DNA from: Patescibacteria group bacterium
GTDB lineage: Bacteria; Patescibacteriota; Patescibacteriia; UBA9934
Direction of reading: 5' to 3'
DNA length: 9,663 nt
NCBI GenBank assembly: GCA_030916555.1
Contig: JAUPWK010000060.1
Coordinates: forward strand, 1-9,663
The first letter of the stretch is position 1. Each line of letters starts with the position of its first letter. The notes under the pieces were generated by a model. It ran no database searches. It worked only from the letters and a program-made list of their open reading frames with translations, and was not told the origin of the DNA. Made by a program: the position numbers and the translations under genes. This document shows positions 1 through 6,910 of the stretch, in pieces.

Positions 1-680
1 TGTTTAAACATTTTGAGATTCCATTTTGTATCATCATGCGTGGTAGCGGTTTTTGGTCGCGTCTACTTTCTGAGCACAGTCAAAAAGTTATCCGTAATTT
101 TTTGGATAAACAAGGCGTTCCGGTATACACAAATGAGCCAATGCCCGAGCTTCTCGGTGAAGATGATCTTCGTGGCTTGAAGTTAAAGTCTGGTGGTGAG
201 ATTCCGGCAAGAATTTTGGGCGTTGGTATTGGTATGAAGACAGAATCCTCACTTATTACGGATGCAGGCATTCCCATGAACCACGGCATCCTAGCGAACG
301 AGTACTTGGAGACTGCGATTCCAAACGTGTATACGGCGGGAGATGTTGCAGAATTTGCAGACACGATGGTGAAGCGGCAGGTCCAGTATAGTAACTGGAT
401 GAATGCACAGATGCAGGGACGTGTTGTGGGTGCTACCATGGCAGGGGAGCGTACGGCGTTTAAGCTCGTATCCTCCTACGCTACCAACCTTCTTGGTCTG
501 CATATGGTGTTCCTGGGAGATGTAAATCGTGATCAGGCTGATGAAATTCGTGTCGGCTTGGCTACGGACGATGCTTCGCAGGAACTGTTTTTCCGCAACG
601 GAGTACTTGTAGGCTCTGTGTTGATTGGGGACATTAGCCCGCGTGCAACTTTGACTCAAGCCATTGGCAAGAGCTTATGA
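1..680 (+). CDS. FAD/NAD(P)-dependent oxidoreductase, C-terminal part (5' truncated by window edge)
   Basis: The reading frame is open from the window edge (first whole codon at 3) to TGA at 678-680, giving about 226 residues; the true start lies upstream. The protein resembles pyridine-nucleotide disulfide oxidoreductase family flavoproteins such as rubredoxin or nitrite reductase-type NADH oxidoreductases. In order, it shows the second half of the NAD-binding domain (a helix with IRNFLDKQGVPVY, then LKLKSGGEIPARILGVGIGM, matching the usual 'dG..i.adlvi.aiG' pattern), then GILANEYLETAIPNVYTAGDVAEF, shown here as two parts: the GILANEY strand and the FAD-contacting NVYTAGDVAEF motif. A C-terminal region follows (NAQMQGRVVGATMAG, then YATNLLGLHMVFLGD). 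No redox-active Cys pair is visible in this part. Substrate and electron partner cannot be read from the sequence. The stop overlaps the ATG of the next gene (ATGA), so the two are probably translationally coupled. Family assignment is solid; the exact enzyme is not. Confidence 0.85.
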   Translation, partial: FKHFEIPFCIIMRGSGFWSRLLSEHSQKVIRNFLDKQGVPVYTNEPMPELLGEDDLRGLKLKSGGEIPARILGVGIGMKTESSLITDAGIPMNHGILANEYLETAIPNVYTAGDVAEFADTMVKRQVQYSNWMNAQMQGRVVGATMAGERTAFKLVSSYATNLLGLHMVFLGDVNRDQADEIRVGLATDDASQELFFRNGVLVGSVLIGDISPRATLTQAIGKSL

Positions 681-1744
681 ACCTCGATACAAATGCTGTC
701 TATAAGAAATACGATCCTGATGATGTTGGGTTTGGCATTGAACGCCTTCCGGACCAGGTTCGCTGTGCTTGGCACGACACTCGTGAGGTCGCCATCCCTC
801 ATGCCTACTCCCTGATCTCGAATATTTGGGTGGCGGGTATGGGTGGATCGGCGCTTGGACCAGAAATGTTTGCAGCAGCATTTGCTGACCGTTTGAAGTT
901 GCCGGTTACCATTGTTCGCGATTACAGCTTGCCAGCTGCCGTTACAAGCAAGTCATTGGTCATCCTGGCAAGTTTTTCAGGAACAACTGAGGAAACTCTG
1001 GCCGCTGCCGCGGATGCCAAGAAGCGAAAGGCAAAACTTTTGATTATTTGTACAGGTGGACCGTTGGCAGAGTTCGCGAAGGCGAATCACGTTCCGGCCT
1101 ATATCTTTACCCCGGGTGATCTGGCGAAGCAACCACGTTTTGCTGGTGGCTTTCTCTTGGTTGGCGTGCTTGGATTATTAGAGCGTGCCAAACTTTTGAA
1201 ACTCAAAGAGTCAGAGTTGAACAGCATGATGTCCTGCATGGGTGAAGTCATTGATTCGTGCGCGGTCGATGTAAAAACTGACGACAACCCTGCCAAAACC
1301 ATTGCACAAGCCATTGCAGGAAAAAGTGTACTCATCGTTTCCTCTGAACATCTCACCGGCAACGCGCACATTCTGCAAAACAGCATTAATGAAAACGGAA
1401 AGCAGTTTGCAACAAATTTCCAACTGCCCGAATTGAATCATCACCTCCTCGAGGGGCTGACACATCCAAAAGAGTTTGCAAAAAACACCGTTGCAGTCAT
1501 GTTGCGCTCAGATTTGTATCACCCACGCACCCAGAAGCGTTATGACATCACGGCAGATATCTTCGAGCGTCAGCATCTGTCGGTTGTGGAGTATCGAACT
1601 GCCGGTAAGACGCGTTTAGATGAGGTGGGGGAAGTGCTCCAGTTTGGGAGTTATGTCGCGTGGTACCTTGCCATGGAAAACAAGGCCGTGACCACAGACA
1701 TCAAGTTTGTAAATGAACTCAAGAGTCGGATGGCAAAAGATTAA
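677..1744 (+). CDS. Bifunctional phosphoglucose/phosphomannose isomerase (SIS-domain)
   Basis: This 355-aa protein matches the PGI/PMI branch of the SIS (sugar isomerase) superfamily, which interconverts glucose-6-phosphate or mannose-6-phosphate with fructose-6-phosphate in the cytoplasm. Visible signatures are GMGGSALG (residues 54-61) at the start of the first SIS domain and the phosphate-binding SFSGTTEETL (99-108). The second SIS domain has INENGK (Glu239) and PELNHHLLEG (251-260, His255 or His256). By analogy with the family's characterised archaeal members these hold the catalytic Glu and His, and Lys349 near the C-terminus would be the third catalytic residue; these assignments are inferred. 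The length is close to bacterial members (about 330-360 aa). The start is fixed by the ATGA overlap with the preceding oxidoreductase; the Shine-Dalgarno is weak (AAGAG, 3 nt before ATG), consistent with coupling. A strong hairpin follows the stop. In a cell with reduced metabolism it would link hexose phosphates to sugar-nucleotide synthesis or glycolysis. Confidence 0.93.
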   Translation: MNLDTNAVYKKYDPDDVGFGIERLPDQVRCAWHDTREVAIPHAYSLISNIWVAGMGGSALGPEMFAAAFADRLKLPVTIVRDYSLPAAVTSKSLVILASFSGTTEETLAAAADAKKRKAKLLIICTGGPLAEFAKANHVPAYIFTPGDLAKQPRFAGGFLLVGVLGLLERAKLLKLKESELNSMMSCMGEVIDSCAVDVKTDDNPAKTIAQAIAGKSVLIVSSEHLTGNAHILQNSINENGKQFATNFQLPELNHHLLEGLTHPKEFAKNTVAVMLRSDLYHPRTQKRYDITADIFERQHLSVVEYRTAGKTRLDEVGEVLQFGSYVAWYLAMENKAVTTDIKFVNELKSRMAKD

Positions 1745-1749
1745 TTCAA

Positions 1750-1780
1750 CACAAAAGCTCCCTGCACGGGAGCTTTTGTG
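1750..1780. terminator. Bidirectional intrinsic terminator between convergent operons
   Basis: A perfect 13-bp inverted repeat (CACAAAAGCTCCC at 1750-1762, GGGAGCTTTTGTG at 1768-1780) has a 5-nt loop. The stem carries a GC core with A/T flanks, so a T-rich 3' arm is made from either strand. It lies 5 nt after the isomerase stop and 10 nt from the stop of the convergent permease gene, so it plausibly ends both units. Confidence 0.88.
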
Positions 1781-1790
1781 TACTGAATGG

Positions 1791-3059
1791 TTATTCGTAG
1801 CGGAGGGCTTTGATTGGATCGAGCCGACTTGCTTTAAGTGATGGCAGCGCTCCTGCCAAGAATGCTAGGAACATGATTCCAAGGATTACGGCGAGTGTAG
1901 GAAGCGGGGGGAAGGCGACTAGACGGAAGCCAACAAAGTCTTTCAAGAAATCTTTGGAAGCAAAATCGCTCACTATGGTACCAATGACGATTCCGACTGC
2001 AGCGCCAAGTGATGCGCCCCAGAAACCGATACTTGCAGCTTCAATAGAGAACATGAGGAAGATCTGTTTGCGGCTAGCGCCAAGGGCTTTCATGAGCCCA
2101 ATTTCACTTGTACGTTCATTGACGGACATGAGCTGCGTGTTCACGATTCCAAATCCTGCAGCTAAGAGGGCGATCAATCCAAAGACATTCAAGATGATAA
2201 GGATAGTATCGATTACTGTGCTAATGATACCGATTTGATCCTGCACGGTTTGTGCGCCGTAGCCAGCGTCATTGAAACGCTGCTTTAAATCATCGAGCTC
2301 CTCTTTGGAGAGATTCGGGTCGTACTTGATGGTGGAGTCAACGTATTTTCCGGATAATGAGGCCACGCCGTCGGTTTGGTCCTTTACGATCTTTTCTGCC
2401 AATGTTTGGCTGACGACGATATTTGAGTTTCCAAGTAGTGACTGCTCCTGAATGCCGACGATAGTTACTTCGTAATTTTTTGTTTTACCGTTTGCATCTT
2501 TGTATCCAAGTGTTGCCGTAGTGCCGAGCATGGCTTCAGCGGAATTGTAACCAAGAGGCGCTACGTATTTGTTTGGCACGGTAATACCATTTGGTACGTC
2601 TTCGTTGACAGTATCGCCGGCAGTCATGGTGAGGTTGAGGCCTTCAATATTCTGGTAAGCGGCCACCTCAAACTTTTTGTCACCGGCAGTGATGTAGTCA
2701 AGTTGAGGGAGGTTGTCGGGAATGACTTCAAGCACACCCTCAATTTGAGCAATCTTTTCAAGGTCAGTTTCGTCTAAAAGGGAAATGTTAAACGTTCCCA
2801 CCTGGCGATCAGGATTGTATTCACTTACGTCAGTGCTGACGGGATTCTGCTGGCTCTGCTTCACACGAACGATGAGCGTACCTTCTGCGCCTACGTTTCC
2901 GAGCTGATCATTTACGTATGCTTTAACGCCGTTACCAAGCCCGTTCGTGAGCGATAGTGTGAGCGCACCAATGAATACAGCTCCCACCGTTAATACTGTT
3001 CGCAGCTTGGCGCGGAGTAAGTTCTTTTGGGAGATTTTAACGATATCGAAGAATTTCAT
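1791..3059 (-). CDS. ABC transporter permease, MacB/FtsX family
   Basis: This 422-aa protein is the membrane subunit of a MacB/LolC-like ABC system. It has the family order: a short cytoplasmic N-terminus and first membrane helix (about 19-39), a large external domain (about 40-275, MacB periplasmic core-like, with polar NISLLDETDLEKI and ITVPNKYVAPLGYNS stretches), then three C-terminal helices (about 284-306, 351-373, 391-410). The cytoplasmic loop after helix 2 has the FtsX-family motif NERTSEIGLMKALGASRKQI. It ends with the typical SLKASRLDPIKALRYE. I chose the ATG at 3059 (MKFFDIVKIS), one base after the ATPase stop. An in-frame ATG at 3086 would add nine residues (MVELLKLPN) that overlap the ATPase coding end, and is less likely. 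Known relatives drive export or lipoprotein/peptide movement by mechanotransmission. No MacA-type adaptor is encoded nearby, which fits a single-membrane cell. The substrate is unknown. Confidence 0.92.
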   Translation of the reverse strand: MKFFDIVKISQKNLLRAKLRTVLTVGAVFIGALTLSLTNGLGNGVKAYVNDQLGNVGAEGTLIVRVKQSQQNPVSTDVSEYNPDRQVGTFNISLLDETDLEKIAQIEGVLEVIPDNLPQLDYITAGDKKFEVAAYQNIEGLNLTMTAGDTVNEDVPNGITVPNKYVAPLGYNSAEAMLGTTATLGYKDANGKTKNYEVTIVGIQEQSLLGNSNIVVSQTLAEKIVKDQTDGVASLSGKYVDSTIKYDPNLSKEELDDLKQRFNDAGYGAQTVQDQIGIISTVIDTILIILNVFGLIALLAAGFGIVNTQLMSVNERTSEIGLMKALGASRKQIFLMFSIEAASIGFWGASLGAAVGIVIGTIVSDFASKDFLKDFVGFRLVAFPPLPTLAVILGIMFLAFLAGALPSLKASRLDPIKALRYE

Positions 3060-3060
3060 A

Positions 3061-3741
3061 TTAGGCAGCTTCAACAATTCGACCATCCTTTACCAAAATG
3101 GATCGATCACAAAGTTTGGCGAGATCAGGATCGTGAGTCACGATCACGAGGGTGATGTTGTGCTGCTTGTGCAGCTTGAATAACAGTTCGGTGACGATAG
3201 CTCCGTTTTCGGTGTCTAAGTTTCCGGTTGGTTCATCAGCAAAGATGACAAGTGGTTTCGTGATAAGTGCGCGAGCAATACACAGGCGTTGTTTTTGGCC
3301 GCCAGATAACTCACCGGCACGCTTTTTGGCTTTATCAAGCAAGCCAACATTTTCAAGCATGGCCAAGCCTTTGCGATTGCGTTCAGCTGCTGGTACTCCA
3401 GCAATGACAAGCGGTAACGTGACGTTCTCAAGCACGGTGTTCCGGGCATTCAAAAAGAATTGCTGGAAGACAAAGCCAAAACGCTTGTTGCGCACGTGAT
3501 CAACTTGCGCGGGCGTAAGGTTATGCGCATGACGACCAGCAAACATGAGTTCTCCGTCGGTTGGACGGTCCAAGGTTGCAAGAATGTGCATGAGGGTCGA
3601 TTTTCCACTTCCAGATTTTCCGATAATCGCAACACTCTCGCCCTGTGTGATGGCGACGTTAATATCTTTCAAAGCGACGGTGTCCTCGCCGCCGCTTGGG
3701 TAGACTTTAGATAAGTTTTTGGCTTCAATCAGAGTTTTCAT
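3061..3741 (-). CDS. ABC transporter ATP-binding protein, MacB/LolD type
   Basis: This 226-aa ATPase has every nucleotide-binding motif in order: Walker A GKSGSGKST (41-49), Q-loop VFQQF (Gln93/94), signature LSGGQKQR (145-152), Walker B LVIFADE (164-170) with catalytic Glu170, D-loop GNLD (173-176) and H-loop VTHD (His203). The length (about 220-230 aa) and the EPTGNLD and SKVYPSGGEDTVALKDI patterns place it with LolD/MacB/FtsE-like ATPases rather than importer ATPases. It is the first gene of a two-gene operon, and its TAA is one base from the permease ATG, so the two subunits are probably made together. The ATG at 3741 has no Shine-Dalgarno, and the likely -10 element is only 14 nt away, suggesting a near-leaderless transcript. 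It would power the neighbouring permease at the inner face of the membrane. Confidence 0.95.
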   Translation of the reverse strand: MKTLIEAKNLSKVYPSGGEDTVALKDINVAITQGESVAIIGKSGSGKSTLMHILATLDRPTDGELMFAGRHAHNLTPAQVDHVRNKRFGFVFQQFFLNARNTVLENVTLPLVIAGVPAAERNRKGLAMLENVGLLDKAKKRAGELSGGQKQRLCIARALITKPLVIFADEPTGNLDTENGAIVTELLFKLHKQHNITLVIVTHDPDLAKLCDRSILVKDGRIVEAA

Positions 3742-3755
3742 ATCGGGCTGAAGCT

Positions 3756-3761
3756 ATCATA
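3756..3761 (-). promoter_or_regulatory. Probable -10 element of the ABC transporter operon
   Basis: The minus strand reads TATGAT (5 of 6 match to TATAAT) ending 14 nt before the ATPase ATG at 3741. No good -35 lies at 16-18 nt; the nearest is TTAAAG at 19 nt (3781-3786). Transcription starting about 7 nt downstream would leave a leader of only about 8 nt without a Shine-Dalgarno. This is suggestive, not firm. Confidence 0.45.
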
Positions 3762-3801
3762 AAATTACTGTTTTGTCCACCTTTAACCTGATTTTATGAA
3801 T

Positions 3802-3831
3802 AAAAAACGCCCGACGCATGTGCGCCGGGCG
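3802..3831 (-). terminator. Intrinsic terminator of the GC-rich beta-propeller gene
   Basis: Read on the minus strand, CGCCCGGCGCA (3831-3821) pairs with TGCGTCGGGCG (3818-3808). This gives an 11-bp stem with a single G-T wobble around a 2-nt loop (4 nt if the last A-T pair opens). It is followed at once by six T (3807-3802) and ATT. This is a strong rho-independent terminator, 39 nt after the TAG of the propeller gene. It separates that gene from the ABC operon transcribed in the same direction. Confidence 0.9.
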
Positions 3832-3869
3832 GGGAGTGTCAAGGTGATGTGATCACCCGGACAAGACGG

Positions 3870-4952
3870 CTACGGCAGGGACGCGCCCTGCTCACCGGTG
3901 TAGACCTTGAAGACCACCATCAGACTGGGGTCCACGGAGTCGAGGGCGTGATTCACCACGTAGGCGAACTTGCTCCTCGGATCCATGCTGATGGTGGAGG
4001 GCTCGAAGAACGGGACGGTCGAACCGTTCGGGCCGCTCAGGAAGTCGGACTCGTACGGCTCGTCGTCGAGATCCGAGAGCACGGAGATGCCGTTGCCACC
4101 CGCGAGCACCACGTACAGGTCGTCGTGCTTGCCGAACGCCAGGCCGTCGGGCTTGTCGTTCAGCCCGTAGGTGTGCACGAGCTGTAGGTTGTTGAGGCTC
4201 GGGGAGGCGAGCGGCAGGCGGTACACCTTGCCCACGTTGCCGGGGGCCGGCCCGGGACCGTCGGGGTCACCGCCGGTGTAGGACATGTAGATGTAGTCCC
4301 CGTCGGGATCCACCTTCACCCCGTTGATCCCGAGGAAACCCCCGGAGAAGAAACCGCCGAGGTTGAAGGCGTCCTGGATGACCACTGAGGGCGTACCGCC
4401 CCCGTCCGGCACCATCCAGAGCACGCCTTGCATGGCGTCCGCCACGTACAGCTCCCCGTTCGGCCCGAAGGCCATGCCGTTCGGCACGGAGGGCGGGACG
4501 GGCAGCCCCGGCGGCGGGAAGTTGAAGATGTTGAACCCGCCCGGCGTGTACTGGGACTGGGTCCAGGTCAGGCTGGACCCGTTCTTCACGAACTTGAGCA
4601 CCCCGAGCTGGGTGCTGTTCACGTACAGCTCGCCGTGGGCGCCGAGCGCCCCCTCCACGAGCGCGTGCTCCTGGCTCAGGTCCTCGTTCTGCACGGGGAT
4701 GATGGCCAGCTGGGCGCCGGTGTCGAGGCTGAACACCACCACCGAGGACGCCGGTCCTCCCGCGGTGCCGCCGGCCGCCGGCTGCGTCACGTACATGAGC
4801 TTGGCGTAGTAGTCGATCACCACACCCTCGGGCCACATGTGACCCGCCGGCATGGTCGCAAACACGCTGCCATCGCCGACGTTGAAGTGACCGTTGGCGT
4901 TGCCGCTCGCGAAAGCCGCGAACGACATGAAAAAGATCAGCAAACCGATCAT
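3870..4952 (-). CDS. Secreted six-bladed beta-propeller, SMP-30/gluconolactonase or NHL-like; GC-rich
   Basis: The 360-aa product has six spaced copies of a blade motif of the form P-x-G-hydrophobic-x-hydrophobic-D-x-x-G-x-L-Y-V: WPEGVVIDYYAKLMYVT (40-56), GELYVNSTQLG (107-117), VPNGMAFGPNGELYVAD (146-162), GINGVKVDPDGDYIYMS (198-214), KPDGLAFGKHDDLYVVL (257-273) and EPSTISMDPRSKFAYVV (317-333). That is typical of SMP-30/LRE or NHL propellers, which include sugar lactonases and extracellular binding proteins. Metal-ligand residues cannot be assigned confidently, so enzymatic activity is unproven. The N-terminus (MIGLLIFFMSFAAFASG) is a hydrophobic signal-like segment without the usual positive n-region. 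I chose the ATG at 4952 because AGGAG lies 11 nt upstream and the predicted transcript begins near 4990; an in-frame ATG at 5042 lies inside a terminator upstream of the promoter. Codon third positions are overwhelmingly G/C, unlike neighbouring genes, which indicates transfer from a GC-rich donor. Confidence 0.85.
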   Translation of the reverse strand: MIGLLIFFMSFAAFASGNANGHFNVGDGSVFATMPAGHMWPEGVVIDYYAKLMYVTQPAAGGTAGGPASSVVVFSLDTGAQLAIIPVQNEDLSQEHALVEGALGAHGELYVNSTQLGVLKFVKNGSSLTWTQSQYTPGGFNIFNFPPPGLPVPPSVPNGMAFGPNGELYVADAMQGVLWMVPDGGGTPSVVIQDAFNLGGFFSGGFLGINGVKVDPDGDYIYMSYTGGDPDGPGPAPGNVGKVYRLPLASPSLNNLQLVHTYGLNDKPDGLAFGKHDDLYVVLAGGNGISVLSDLDDEPYESDFLSGPNGSTVPFFEPSTISMDPRSKFAYVVNHALDSVDPSLMVVFKVYTGEQGASLP

Positions 4953-4963
4953 GTTGTCGGAAT

Positions 4964-4968
4964 CTCCT
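4964..4968 (-). promoter_or_regulatory. Shine-Dalgarno of the beta-propeller gene
   Basis: AGGAG on the minus strand directly follows the leader hairpin and sits 11 nt before the ATG at 4952. It decides the start. Most other genes here lack a clear Shine-Dalgarno. Confidence 0.75.
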
Positions 4969-4991
4969 AGTGCTTTCGAAATGAAAGCACT
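4969..4991 (-). promoter_or_regulatory. 5'-leader stem-loop of the beta-propeller gene
   Basis: A perfect 9-bp inverted repeat (AGTGCTTTC and GAAAGCACT on the minus strand, loop ATTTC) begins 3 nt after the -10 box, so the mRNA would start within or right at it. The AGGAG ribosome site abuts its 3' side, and the ATG follows 16 nt after the stem. It could be a stabilising 5' hairpin, a translational control structure or a repressor operator at +1. A similar structure with the same 16-nt spacing precedes the other GC-rich gene (8562-8587). Confidence 0.75.
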
Positions 4992-4994
4992 CGG

Positions 4995-5023
4995 GTTATA
5001 AGCGAAAGTATGAGAAGAGTCAA
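4995..5023 (-). promoter_or_regulatory. Sigma70-type promoter of the beta-propeller gene
   Basis: On the minus strand, TTGACT (5023-5018) and TATAAC (5000-4995) are separated by exactly 17 nt, each 5 of 6 to consensus. The -35 box lies directly after the T-tract of the upstream terminator, so the gene is transcribed independently of the operon before it. The predicted start is near 4988-4991. Confidence 0.82.
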
Positions 5024-5025
5024 AT

Positions 5026-5053
5026 AAAAAAACAGCCGACACGGCTGTTTTTT
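5026..5053 (-). terminator. Intrinsic terminator of the DUF2156/membrane protein operon
   Basis: A 12-bp perfect stem (AAAAAACAGCCG and CGGCTGTTTTTT, loop of 3 nt) is followed on the minus strand by a T7-A-T3 tract. It lies 8 nt after the stop of the membrane protein gene (5062). The A and T arms would let it work in both directions, but no plus-strand gene ends here. Confidence 0.9.
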
Positions 5054-5061
5054 GAACAAGT

Positions 5062-5910
5062 TTAGCTCTCAGACGCCATCACGAACCTGGTCTGCATTTG
5101 AATAATGCCAAGCGCCATGAGGAAATATGCCACCAGGTAAATGAGATCGCCGTAACCACTTACCCCCCAGTTGCCGGCACTTGCTTGATAGAGGAAATTG
5201 AAATCGGCTAAGTATTGGACGGCCAGCGCAAGTAGAATGAACAATACGCGATGCTTCATGACTCCTCCAAGCGTTTTTAAGGTGAGTAAATAGGTCAGGA
5301 GCGCGATTGATACGTAAATTGCCTGACCGATCGGGTAACCAAAGTCTAAGAGTGATTGGATGATGCCAGCGTCCTGAAAATCGTAACCACGTAAGAAGAG
5401 TAAGTATGGCAAAAGAATCATGATTACTGGGATGGCGAGAGCGCACGGGCGACTTTTCAGTGTTGCGAAAGAAAAGCGTACCCCTGATGCTCCGGCGAGC
5501 ATGACAGCTCCGTAGATGTAGAACACGATACTTCCAAAGAAGCCAACATCAGCCAAGGATGGGTAGGGGATTTCGTATTGTAAGAAAAGATTGTAGACAC
5601 TAAAGACGCTTTGCCCAAATGTTTGGAGAAGTAGCCCAACTCCAAAAGCAACAAGAAGTCTGCCGACTACACTTTTTTCGCCGCCCCAATCAAAAGCAAT
5701 TTTAAGTCCCCAAAGTCCACCAATAAGCGACATGAGCTGGTAGGATGCCCCCCAGATCATTTTTGCAAAGGTAGCATCAGGGAAAAAGAGGTGGAGGACA
5801 AGCCACCAACTCGTGAGCAAAAACATGAGTACAACGGCGGTTCTCGCGCTCCAGTCTTTGAATAGCGTTCGCGTTTCTTTTTTCCACATATTCCTCATTA
5901 AGTATAGCAT
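5062..5910 (-). CDS. Polytopic membrane protein of unknown function (about eight helices)
   Basis: I do not recognise a named family. From the ATG at 5910 the product is 282 aa. A basic, Trp-containing cytoplasmic start (MRNMWKKETRTLFKDWSAR) is followed by about eight hydrophobic helices, numbered from the GTG at 5928: 30-49, 60-79, 87-108, 127-146, 161-180, 195-217, 227-245 and 259-277. Between helices 3 and 4 lies YEIPYPSLADVGFFGS. The P-Y-P-S-x-A-D pattern recalls membrane-sensor regions found N-terminal to some bacterial GGDEF or kinase proteins, but no signalling domain is attached here. The start is uncertain: GTG 5928 would overlap the upstream stop, and ATG 5910, 5898 or 5889 are all possible. 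It is co-directional with and almost touches the DUF2156 gene, and a terminator follows, so the two form an operon. A role in membrane lipid or envelope modification is suggested only by this pairing. Confidence 0.75.
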   Translation of the reverse strand: MLYLMRNMWKKETRTLFKDWSARTAVVLMFLLTSWWLVLHLFFPDATFAKMIWGASYQLMSLIGGLWGLKIAFDWGGEKSVVGRLLVAFGVGLLLQTFGQSVFSVYNLFLQYEIPYPSLADVGFFGSIVFYIYGAVMLAGASGVRFSFATLKSRPCALAIPVIMILLPYLLFLRGYDFQDAGIIQSLLDFGYPIGQAIYVSIALLTYLLTLKTLGGVMKHRVLFILLALAVQYLADFNFLYQASAGNWGVSGYGDLIYLVAYFLMALGIIQMQTRFVMASES

Positions 5911-5920
5911 TTGTTTTACT

Positions 5921-6823
5921 CTACACACTCATGATCTGGTATTTTTTTAAATACCGATGTGGATCAAAGCTGCTTTTTGCTTTCTTTAATCCAGGAATCC
6001 CCAAATCCTGTTGGTAGTTAATATATCTTCGTCCTTGAAGGTGAAAGTATTTAGCGGTTTCCTGCATTACCACCTGATAGGCACCAGGATAGGTAGCTGG
6101 ATTCGCCTTTTCAAAGTGAATCATGATCATGTCGTCCTGAAGGACTTCATTTAATGTAAAGCCAATCAGGCAATTCTCGACGTAGAACCCTAACCCAACA
6201 AGTTTCGGGCACGGGGCAAGTTTGAAAAACCTTTGAAAAGCTATAAATTCGTTGATTGTTTCACTTGGTGACTTACGTCGATTTTCAACCCATTGCTCAA
6301 AGAAAGAGATGAGTGTGAATTGCACATCTGCTTCATGAATCGGCAGCACACGGACTTCTACAGAAAATGACTTTGAAAATTTTGTAATGAGGTTTCGATG
6401 TGATTTTAAGGTACTTCCGGGATAAGTAGTCAGTTTCTCGATACTGAGAATGTAGTCGAAATTCAACTCATCTTCATGAGTTGAGAGCGTATCTGTATCA
6501 ATATTTACAGCTATTTCTTCTGGTACAAGCTTGAGGACGGGCGCGAGTCCCAAGCTCTTACGATGATCGAGCAGGACACGGGCGGTATCCTGAACACGGT
6601 TTCGACCAATGAAGCAATGACATGGTTCTCCACTTAGATAGTCCGTCATCACAATGACGAGATTATCGAACAAGTAGGTGAGTCGAGTTTCATTTTTTAT
6701 GTCCCATGACCACAGGCTTGTAAAATTAAAATCTGAGTAGGGTGGGAGCCCCTGATTGGCAATTTCGAGGTCGAACCGGTGGTCTTCAGTAAGTGCGACA
6801 AAATCTGGAAATTCAACACGCAT
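5921..6823 (-). CDS. DUF2156 protein (lysyl-phosphatidylglycerol synthase C-terminal-like, GNAT fold)
   Basis: The 300-aa product carries features of DUF2156, the soluble aminoacyl-transferase-like domain found at the C-terminus of MprF (LPG synthase) and also as stand-alone proteins. These are PPYSDFNFTSLWSWD (27-41), YPGSTLKSHRNLITKF (124-139, resembling the family's 'k.h.KRN.ink' stretch), a GNAT-like core with LVGLGFYVENCLIGFTLNEV (198-217) and HFEKANPATYPGAYQVV (226-242), and the C-terminal INYQQDLGIPGLKKAKSSF (268-286). Relatives transfer amino acids from aminoacyl-tRNA to lipids or other acceptors; the substrate here is unknown. I chose ATG 6823, not the farther in-frame ATG at 6928, because the longer version would run across the divergent gene's start, and a good promoter (6851-6879) places transcription start about 20 nt before 6823. 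The membrane protein gene follows in the same operon. Confidence 0.8.
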   Translation of the reverse strand: MRVEFPDFVALTEDHRFDLEIANQGLPPYSDFNFTSLWSWDIKNETRLTYLFDNLVIVMTDYLSGEPCHCFIGRNRVQDTARVLLDHRKSLGLAPVLKLVPEEIAVNIDTDTLSTHEDELNFDYILSIEKLTTYPGSTLKSHRNLITKFSKSFSVEVRVLPIHEADVQFTLISFFEQWVENRRKSPSETINEFIAFQRFFKLAPCPKLVGLGFYVENCLIGFTLNEVLQDDMIMIHFEKANPATYPGAYQVVMQETAKYFHLQGRRYINYQQDLGIPGLKKAKSSFDPHRYLKKYQIMSV

Positions 6824-6850
6824 GAGGAAGTCTGCTTTTATCTTGGCTAT

Positions 6851-6879
6851 ATTGTACAGGTTAGCGTTACGGTAGTCAC
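6851..6879 (-). promoter_or_regulatory. Promoter of the DUF2156/membrane protein operon
   Basis: The minus strand reads GTGACT (6879-6874, 4 of 6 to the -35 consensus), a 17-nt gap, then TACAAT (6856-6851, 5 of 6). The predicted start near 6844 gives a leader of about 20 nt to the ATG at 6823. It lies back-to-back with the plus-strand promoter at 6890-6898 within an 87-bp divergent intergenic gap. Confidence 0.65.
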
Positions 6880-6889
6880 TTTGGAACTG

Positions 6890-6898
6890 TGCTAAAAT
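6890..6898 (+). promoter_or_regulatory. Extended -10 promoter of the 91-aa gene/histidine kinase operon
   Basis: TGCTAAAAT fits the extended -10 form TGnTATAAT with one mismatch; no convincing -35 lies at 16-18 nt. Transcription would start near 6905, leaving only about six nucleotides before the ATG at 6911, so the message is probably almost leaderless. Confidence 0.5.
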
Positions 6899-6910
6899 GT
6901 GTAAGAATCT

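Noticed and set aside
3843..3857. Small inverted repeat GGTGAT-GTG-ATCACC after the propeller stop
   Set aside because: A six-bp stem with a 3-nt loop beside a much stronger terminator; no T-tract and no partner copy, so no function can be argued.
4267..4970. Long open frames on both strands overlapping the propeller gene (for example 4267-4836 minus, 4324-4809 and 4428-4970 plus)
   Set aside because: GC-rich DNA has few stops in any frame. These translations are low-complexity in Arg/Gly/Ala or lack motifs, whereas the chosen frame shows six regular propeller repeats, a promoter and a ribosome site.
4953..5042. 30-residue N-terminal extension of the propeller from the ATG at 5042
   Set aside because: It starts inside the preceding terminator and upstream of the gene's promoter, so it would not be on the transcript.
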